Origin: Nonomuraea jabiensis
GTDB taxonomy: Bacteria > Actinomycetota > Actinomycetes > Streptosporangiales > Streptosporangiaceae
Reading direction: 5' to 3'
Assembly (NCBI RefSeq): GCF_014204795.1
Contig: NZ_JACHMB010000001.1
Coordinates: 3,472,001-3,536,000, forward strand
Length of the DNA: 64,000 bases
Numbering within the stretch: the first letter of the stretch is position 1; each line of letters begins with the position of its first letter. The notes under the pieces are model-generated. The model was not told the origin of the DNA and did not search any database. It saw nothing but the letters and a program-made list of their open reading frames with translations. Below are positions 56,782-64,000 of the stretch, piece after piece. The position numbers were made by a program, and so were the translations under genes.

Positions 56782-57430
56782 CTTACTCACCGGAGATCCG
56801 TGAGCGTCTTGAGCGGGACGCCAAGGAGATCATCGGGCGTTACCCGAAGACGCGCTCCGCACTGCTGCCGCTGCTCCACCTCGTGCAGTCGGAGGACGGC
56901 TACGTCTCCGACGACGGGCAGGAGTTCTGCGCGGAGATGCTGGGCATCAGCAAGGCCGAGGTCACCGGCGTCGCGACCTTCTACACGATGTACAAGCGCA
57001 AGCCCGCCGGCGACTACCACGTCGGCGTGTGCATCAACGCGCTGTGCGCGGTCATGGGCGGCGACCAGATCTGGGAGGAGCTGTCCGAGCACGTCGGCGT
57101 CGGCCACGAGGAGACGACCTCCGACGGCAAGATCTCGCTGGAGCGCCTGGAGTGCAACGCGGCCTGCGACTTCGCCCCCGTCATGATGGTCAACTGGGAG
57201 TTCTTCGACAACCAGACCCCCGAGTCGGCCAAGCAGCTCGTCGACGACCTGCGTGACGGCAAGGACGTGCGGCCGACCCGCGGCCCGAAGAAGCTCTGCA
57301 GCTTCAAGGACGCCTCGCGCGTGCTCGCCGGCCTGCCCGACGACCTGGCGGGCGACGGCCCGTCGGCCGCCGGCGCCTCGCTGGAGGGCCTGAAGGTCGC
57401 CAAGGCCAACGGATGGAAGGCCCCCGAGGC

Positions 57431-57434
<4 letters not shown>
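56778..57434 (+). CDS. nuoE: NADH-quinone oxidoreductase subunit E
   Basis: NuoE (24-kDa) holds the N1a [2Fe-2S] cluster. The 218-residue protein has [14 protein letters not shown] and [19 protein letters not shown] with the four Cys ligands of the thioredoxin-like domain, preceded by helical [18 protein letters not shown]-terminal extension of about 60 residues (after PKKLCSF) is Ala-rich and poorly conserved. It starts at GTG 56778 and overlaps both neighbours. Confidence 0.96.
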
Positions 57435-58716
<1,282 letters not shown>

Positions 58717-58720
<4 letters not shown>

Positions 58721-61092
58721 CTGTCGTAGAGACCGAGACGAACCTGGTGACCCTGACCATCGACGGGTTCCAGGTCAGCGTGCCCAAGGGCACCTTGATC
58801 ATCCGGGCCGCCGAGCTCCTGGGCATCCAGATCCCCAGGTTCTGCGACCACCCGCTGCTCGACCCGGCGGCCAACTGCCGCCAGTGCCTGGTCGACATCC
58901 CCGACGCGGGCAACGGCCGCGGCTTCCCCAAGCCGCAGCCGTCGTGCGCGATCGAGGTCGCCGAGGGCATGGTCGTGCAGACGCAGCTCACCTCGCCGGT
59001 CGCCGAGAAGGCGCAGCGCGGGGCCATGGAGCTGCTGCTCATGAACCACCCGCTCGACTGCCCGGTCTGCGACAAGGGCGGCGAGTGCCCCCTGCAGAAC
59101 CAGGCCATGTCCAACGGCCAGGGCGAGTCCAGGTTCCAGGAGCAGAAGCGGACCTTCCCCAAGCCGCTGCCGCTGTCGACGCAGGTGCTGCTCGACCGCG
59201 AGCGCTGCGTCCAGTGCGCCCGGTGCATCCGCTTCTCCGACCAGATCGCCGGCGACCCGCTCATCGAGTTCTTCGAGCGCGGGGCCAAGGAGCAGGTGCG
59301 CACCGCCGAGGGCAAGCCGTTCAACTCCTACTTCTCCGGCAACACGGTGCAGATCTGCCCGGTCGGCGCGCTGACCGGCGCCGCCTACCGGTTCCGGGCC
59401 CGCCCGTTCGACCTGGTCTCCACGCCGAGCGCGTGCGAGCACTGCGCCGCCGGCTGCGCCCAGCGCACCGACCACCGGCGCGGCCGGGTCACCCGCCGCC
59501 TGGCGGGCAACGACCCGCAGGTCAACGAGGAGTGGAACTGCGACAAGGGCCGCTGGGCCTTCACCTACGCCCAGCAGCCCGACCGGCTGAAGACGCCGCT
59601 GGTCCGCAACGAGGAGGGCGTGCTCGTGCCCGCCTCGTGGCCGGAGGCGCTGGCGGTGGCCGCCGAGGGCCTGGCCAAGGCCCGCGGCAAGGCCGGCGTG
59701 CTGGTCGGCGGCCGGGTCACGGTCGAGGACTCCTACGCGTACGCCAAGTTCGCCCGCCTGGCCCTGGCCAGCAACGACATCGACTTCCGCGCCCGGCCGC
59801 ACTCCGCCGAGGAGGCGCAGTTCCTGGCCCACGCGGTGGCCGGCAAGGGCATCGAGGTCAGCTACACCGACCTCGAGAACGCCCCCCACGTGCTGCTCGT
59901 CGGGTTCGAGCCCGAGGAGGAGTCGCCGATCGTCTTCCTGCGCCTGCGCAAGGCGTGGCAGAAGAAGGGCCTCAAGGTCACCTCGGTCGCCCCGTTCGCC
60001 TCGCCCGGCCTGGTCAAGATGGGCGGCACGCTCATCCGCACCGCGCCCGGCGCCGAGGCCGACGCGATCGGCGACCTGGTCGGCACGCTGGCCGAGGGCA
60101 CGATCGTGCTCGCCGGCGAGCGCCTGGCCACGGTGCCCGGCGCCCTGTCCGCTGTGGTGCGGCTCGCCAACGCCTCCGGCGCCAGGCTCGCCTGGGTGCC
60201 GCGCAGGGCGGGCGAGCGCGGCGCGGTCGAGGCCGGCGCGCTGCCCAACCTGCTGCCGATCGGCCGCCCGGTCGACGACGAGACCGCCAGGGCCGAAGTG
60301 GCCAGGGCGTGGAACGTGGCCTCGCTGCCCGCCACTCCCGGCCGCGACACGACCGGCATCCTGGAGGCCGCCCGCGCCGGCGAGCTGGACGCGCTGGTCG
60401 TGGCCGGCGTCGACCCCTACGATCTGGCGGACCCGGCGGCGGCGCTCGACGCGCTCGAGCACACGCCGTTCATCGTCAGCCTGGAGATCCGCGCCAGCGC
60501 CGTCACCGACCGCGCCGACGTGGTCCTGCCCGTCGCCGCGGTGCAGGAGAAGGGCGGCACGTTCGTCAACTGGGAGGGCAGGGGCCGCTCGTTCGAGGCG
60601 CCGCTGAGGGTGCCCGGCCTGCAGAGCGACCTGGCCGTGATCGGCAACCTGGCCGACCGGATGGACGTCCACCTGGGCCTGCCGGACGCCAAGGCCGCCA
60701 GGCGGGAGCTGTCCGGCCTGGGCGCCTGGCGCGGCAGCCGCGTCACCGCCCCGCACACCGCCACTCGAGCCCAGGTCGCCCCGGCGGCCGGCGAGGCGCT
60801 GCTGGCGACCTGGCACCTGCTGCTCGACGAGGGCAGGCTGCAGGACGGCGAGCCGTACCTGGCGGGCACCGCCCGCGCCGCCGAGGCGCTGGTCTCCGAG
60901 AGCACGGCGGCCGAGCTCGGGGTCGCGGACGGCGACAAGCTCGTCGTCGGCGACACCGTCACCCTGCCGGTGCGCGTCGCCGACCTGCCGGACCGGGTCG
61001 TCTGGGTGCCTGCGAACTCCGGCGGCTGCTCGGTCACCCGTGACCTGCACGCGGTGGCCGGCGACATCGTCACCATCGGGAGCGCCTCATGA
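58717..61092 (+). CDS. nuoG: NADH-quinone oxidoreductase subunit G
   Basis: NuoG is the largest peripheral subunit, a molybdopterin-oxidoreductase relative with several clusters. The 791-residue protein starts with a [2Fe-2S] ferredoxin domain ([20 protein letters not shown]). The H-C3 cluster region [19 protein letters not shown], the [4Fe-4S] pair [12 protein letters not shown] and [11 protein letters not shown] follow, then [15 protein letters not shown] at the start of the large domain. The C-terminal two thirds retain the fold but no molybdopterin site is apparent. GTG 58717 overlaps nuoF, and the stop overlaps nuoH. Confidence 0.97.
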
Positions 61093-62390
61093 CCCACGTT
61101 CTCGCGGCCGATCCCACCCTCGCCGACTTCGGCAAGGACCCGCTGTGGATCACGATCATCAAGGCCGTGCTGCTGTTCGTCTTCCTGATGCTGGGCATCC
61201 TGTTCGGCGTCTGGTTCGAGCGCAAGCTGATCTCGCGGATGCAGAACCGGTACGGGCCCAACCGGGCCGGTAAGTTCGGCCTCCTGCAATCGGTGGCCGA
61301 CGGCCTGAAGATGGGTCTGAAGGAGGACCTGTTCCCGCGGACCGTGGACCGGGTGCTCTACCTGCTGGCCCCGGTCATCATGGTGATCCCGGCGTTCCTG
61401 GCCTTCTCGATCGTGCCTTTCGCGGGGATGGTGAACCTGTTCGGCGTGCAGACGCCGCTGCAGCTGGTCGACCTGCCGGTGGCGGTGCTGTTCATGCTGG
61501 CCATGGGCGCGGTGTCGGTCTACGGCGTGGTGCTGGCCGGATGGTCGTCGCGCTCGCCGTACGCGCTGCTGGGCGGTCTGCGGAGCGCGGCGCAGGTGGT
61601 CTCGTACGAGATCGCCATGGGCCTGTCGTTCGTGGCCATCTTCCTGTTCGCCGGGACGCTGTCCACCTCGGAGATCGTCAAGGCGCAGGGCGAGACCTGG
61701 TTCGTGTTCCTGCTGATCCCGTCGTTCCTGATCTACGTGATCTGCATGTTCGGCGAGGCCGCGCGTATCCCGTTCGACCTGCCCGAAGGCGAGGGCGAGC
61801 TGGTCGGAGGCTTCCAGACCGAGTACTCCTCGTCGCTGAAGTTCGCCCTGATCATGATGGGCGAATACCTGCACACCTTCACCGCCTCCGGCATAGCCGT
61901 GACGCTGTTCCTCGGCGGCTGGCGGGCGCCGATCCCGATCTCCTGGTGGGAGGGCGCCAACCAGGGCTACTGGCCGGTGCTGTGGTTCCTCATCAAGTTC
62001 GTGCTCACCTTCAGCTTCATCATCTGGGTGCGGGCCTCGCTGCCGCGCGTGCGCTACGACCAGCTCATGTCGCTGGGCTGGAAGGTGCTGATCCCCGTCA
62101 ACCTGGCGTGGATCCTGCTCGTGGCCGGCGTGCGCAGCGTGATGCTCAACGAGGAGTCCCGGATGATCGCCCTCGGCGTGACCGGGGTCGTCGTGATCGG
62201 CGCGCTGGCCATCTGGATGCGGTTCGACACCGTCAACCAGCGGCGCAAGGAGGCCCAGAAGGCCCAGGTCGAGGCCGAGTTCGAGGAACTGTCCGAAGAG
62301 CCGACGGCAGGTGGCTTCCCGGTGCCGCCGCTCGATCTGCCGCACTACCACGGGGTGCAGCACAAGGAGATTCCCAGTGGGACTAACTGA
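61089..62390 (+). CDS. nuoH: NADH-quinone oxidoreductase subunit H
   Basis: NuoH is the eight-helix membrane subunit forming the quinone entrance. The 433-residue protein shows [50 protein letters not shown], and the acidic loop [22 protein letters not shown] cytoplasmic C-terminal tail of about 60 residues ([21 protein letters not shown]) is longer than in E. coli and typical of actinobacteria. Its end overlaps nuoI by 14 bases. Confidence 0.97.
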   Translation: MTHVLAADPTLADFGKDPLWITIIKAVLLFVFLMLGILFGVWFERKLISRMQNRYGPNRAGKFGLLQSVADGLKMGLKEDLFPRTVDRVLYLLAPVIMVIPAFLAFSIVPFAGMVNLFGVQTPLQLVDLPVAVLFMLAMGAVSVYGVVLAGWSSRSPYALLGGLRSAAQVVSYEIAMGLSFVAIFLFAGTLSTSEIVKAQGETWFVFLLIPSFLIYVICMFGEAARIPFDLPEGEGELVGGFQTEYSSSLKFALIMMGEYLHTFTASGIAVTLFLGGWRAPIPISWWEGANQGYWPVLWFLIKFVLTFSFIIWVRASLPRVRYDQLMSLGWKVLIPVNLAWILLVAGVRSVMLNEESRMIALGVTGVVVIGALAIWMRFDTVNQRRKEAQKAQVEAEFEELSEEPTAGGFPVPPLDLPHYHGVQHKEIPSGTN

Positions 62391-62892
62391 TTGGCTGAAC
62401 CCCGTCAAGGGCTTCGGGGTCACCTTCCACACCATGTTCAAGAAGCCCGTCACGACGAACTACCCGGAGGAGAAGAAGCCGACGGCTCCTCGCTTCCACG
62501 GGCGTCACCAGCTCAACCGCTGGCCTGACGGGCTGGAGAAGTGCGTCGGCTGCGAGCTGTGCGCCTGGGCGTGTCCGGCCGACGCGATCTACGTCGAGGG
62601 CGCGGACAACACCGACGAGGAGCGGTTCTCGCCGGGTGAGCGTTACGGGCGCACGTACCAGATCAACTATCTGCGGTGCATCCTCTGCGGTCTGTGCATC
62701 GAGGCCTGCCCGACCCGGGCGCTCACCATGACCAACGAGTACGAGCTCGCCGACACCTCCCGAGAGAGCCTCATCTTCACCAAGGAGATGCTGCTCGCGC
62801 CGCTGACACAGGGCATGGAGCAGCCGCCGCACCCCATGCGGCTCGGTGAGACCGAAGAGGACTACTACCGGCTGGGGCGGACCAATGGGTGA
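62377..62892 (+). CDS. nuoI: NADH-quinone oxidoreductase subunit I
   Basis: NuoI carries clusters N6a and N6b. The 171-residue protein has two [4Fe-4S] ferredoxin motifs: [21 protein letters not shown] and [24 protein letters not shown] 62377 has AAGGAG at good spacing inside the nuoH tail. The N-terminal [20 protein letters not shown] segment matches actinobacterial NuoI. It overlaps nuoJ by eight bases. Confidence 0.97.
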   Translation: MGLTDWLNPVKGFGVTFHTMFKKPVTTNYPEEKKPTAPRFHGRHQLNRWPDGLEKCVGCELCAWACPADAIYVEGADNTDEERFSPGERYGRTYQINYLRCILCGLCIEACPTRALTMTNEYELADTSRESLIFTKEMLLAPLTQGMEQPPHPMRLGETEEDYYRLGRTNG

Positions 62893-63694
62893 GACCATCA
62901 CGTTCTGGGTGCTCGCCGTCGTGTCCGTCGGCGCCGCGCTCGGCATGGTCTTCAACAGGAAGGCCGTGTACTCCGCGCTGATGCTCGGCACGGTGATGCT
63001 CAGCCTCGCGGTCCTGTACGCCGTGCAGGACGCGCCCTTCCTGGCCGCGGTGCAGATCATCGTCTACACCGGCGCGATCATGATGCTGTTCCTGTTCGTG
63101 CTCATGCTGGTGGGCGTCGACTCCTCCGACTCCTTCGTCGAGACGCTGAAGGGCCAGCGCTTCTGGGCCTCCATCGCGGCTCTCGGCTTCCTGGTGCTGA
63201 TCGTCGTGGCCTTCGGCAACGCGATCTTCGCCGATCAGGCGGGGCTGGCGCAGGCCACGGCGCAGGGCGGCTACATCCGCTCGATCGCGCTGCTGCTGTT
63301 CACCAAGTACGTGTTCGCGTTCGAGATCACCTCGGCGCTGCTGATCACGGCGGCGCTGGGCGCGATGGTGCTGGCGCACCGCGAGCGGCTCACCGAGAAG
63401 CCGACGCAGAAGGACCTGGCCCGCGCCAGGTTCCTCGGTGACCAGCCGTCGCCGCTGCCGGGCCCCGGCACCTACGCCAGGAGCAACGCCATCGACATGC
63501 CGGCGCTGCTGCCCGACGGGTCGGTCGCCCCGTCCTCGGTCAACCGCTACATCGCCCGCTACGACGTGGAGCACGGCCACCTGCCGGCCGACCCGAAGCT
63601 CGCCGAGGCCATCAAGCACACGGCTGAGGAAGACGCCGAGGAGCGCGCCATCGAGCGGGATGACAGCGAGCAGAACAATGAGGTGACCAAGTGA
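62885..63694 (+). CDS. nuoJ: NADH-quinone oxidoreductase subunit J
   Basis: NuoJ is a five-helix membrane subunit next to NuoK. The 269-residue protein has [45 protein letters not shown], including the pi-bulge helix with the conserved YTGAIMMLF. The C-terminal cytoplasmic tail is unusually long (about 100 residues) and charged ([19 protein letters not shown]), as in other actinobacteria. ATG 62885 overlaps nuoI; the stop overlaps nuoK. Confidence 0.96.
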   Translation: MGETITFWVLAVVSVGAALGMVFNRKAVYSALMLGTVMLSLAVLYAVQDAPFLAAVQIIVYTGAIMMLFLFVLMLVGVDSSDSFVETLKGQRFWASIAALGFLVLIVVAFGNAIFADQAGLAQATAQGGYIRSIALLLFTKYVFAFEITSALLITAALGAMVLAHRERLTEKPTQKDLARARFLGDQPSPLPGPGTYARSNAIDMPALLPDGSVAPSSVNRYIARYDVEHGHLPADPKLAEAIKHTAEEDAEERAIERDDSEQNNEVTK

Positions 63695-63987
63695 CGACGC
63701 ACTACCTCGTCCTGTCCGGCCTGCTGTTCGCCATCGGCGCTCTGGGCGTGCTGATCCGGCGCAACGCCATCGTGGTGTTCATGTGCGTGGAGCTCATGCT
63801 CAACGCCTGCAACCTCGCCTTCGTCACCTTCTCCAGGCAGGTCGGCAACCTGGAAGGCCAGATCATCGCGTTCTTCGTGATGGTGGTGGCCGCGGCCGAG
63901 GTCGTGGTCGGCCTGGCAATCATCGTGACGATCTTCCGAACCCGCAGGTCCGCGTCGGTCGACGACGCGAACCTGCTGAAGTACTAA
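63691..63987 (+). CDS. nuoK: NADH-quinone oxidoreductase subunit K
   Basis: NuoK is a small three-helix subunit of the proton path. The 98-residue protein has the key Glu in [20 protein letters not shown] and a second Glu in [23 protein letters not shown], both conserved for proton transfer. It starts at GTG 63691, overlapping nuoJ by four bases. It is the last complete gene in the window. Confidence 0.97.
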   Translation: MTTHYLVLSGLLFAIGALGVLIRRNAIVVFMCVELMLNACNLAFVTFSRQVGNLEGQIIAFFVMVVAAAEVVVGLAIIVTIFRTRRSASVDDANLLKY

Positions 63988-64000
63988 GAGGTGACTGGTG
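63986..64000 (+). promoter_or_regulatory. Ribosome binding site and start codon of the next gene, probably nuoL
   Basis: AAGAGG (63986-63991) is followed six bases later by GTG 63998-64000, which would be the start of the next gene. The nuo order predicts nuoL, but no coding sequence is available to confirm this. Confidence 0.45.

Overview
The window is GC-rich chromosomal DNA from an actinomycete. The gene content (HspR-controlled dnaK operon, 32-residue bS22 ribosomal protein, BldN-like sigma factor, BldC-like regulator, Rex, menaquinone rather than ubiquinone genes, DUF4229 and CU044_5270-like proteins, many GTG/TTG starts and leaderless promoters) points to a filamentous actinobacterium. 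A Streptosporangiaceae/Nonomuraea-type organism is the best guess, but the genus is inference. No rRNA, tRNA, CRISPR array, insertion sequence or prophage was seen.

Layout. 1-6 kb: accessory and hypothetical genes (end of an MmyB-type regulator, a CapA-like lipoprotein, a frameshifted EphD-like hydrolase/dehydrogenase with a TetR regulator, a TPR protein, a secreted protein). 6-12.8 kb: a minus-strand heat-shock operon dnaK-grpE-dnaJ-hspR-clpB with two HspR operators in front and a 16-bp hairpin at the end. 13-22 kb: a lipoprotein, proline dehydrogenase and proC, a MacAB-like exporter, and a two-component system with an ABC-2 exporter. 22-31.6 kb: acuC, a conserved protein, an HTH regulator, bS22, epimerase, acyltransferase, SDR, an ECF sigma factor with an LCP protein, then a minus-strand bldN-like sigma, DUF5667 protein and HAD phosphatase. 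31.7-41.8 kb: a membrane/monooxygenase fusion, a glutaredoxin-like protein, rex-hemA-hemC-hemD-hemB, a Prim-Pol protein, a VapBC module and hemL. 42-50 kb: a LysR regulator beside a decayed transporter, a histidine phosphatase, the System II cytochrome c genes (resA-ccdA-resB-ccsB), a putative zincin, and bldC. 51.6-64 kb: menG, a MenJ-like reductase and nuoA-K, with nuoL apparently starting at the last bases.

How it fits together. Much of the right half is respiration: heme synthesis, cytochrome c maturation, menaquinone synthesis and complex I. Rex links these. One Rex operator lies before rex-hem, and a perfect-consensus one lies before the MenJ-like/nuo run, so the NADH/NAD ratio probably tunes heme supply and NADH dehydrogenase together.

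Most unusual items: a two-copy intergenic repeat whose 10-bp stem shows a compensatory base change, one copy flanked by an 8-bp direct duplication; the addition of clpB to the dnaK operon; a membrane protein fused to a monooxygenase-like domain; an HExxH zincin paired with a small acidic protein; and a LysR gene whose divergent transporter seems reduced to a remnant.
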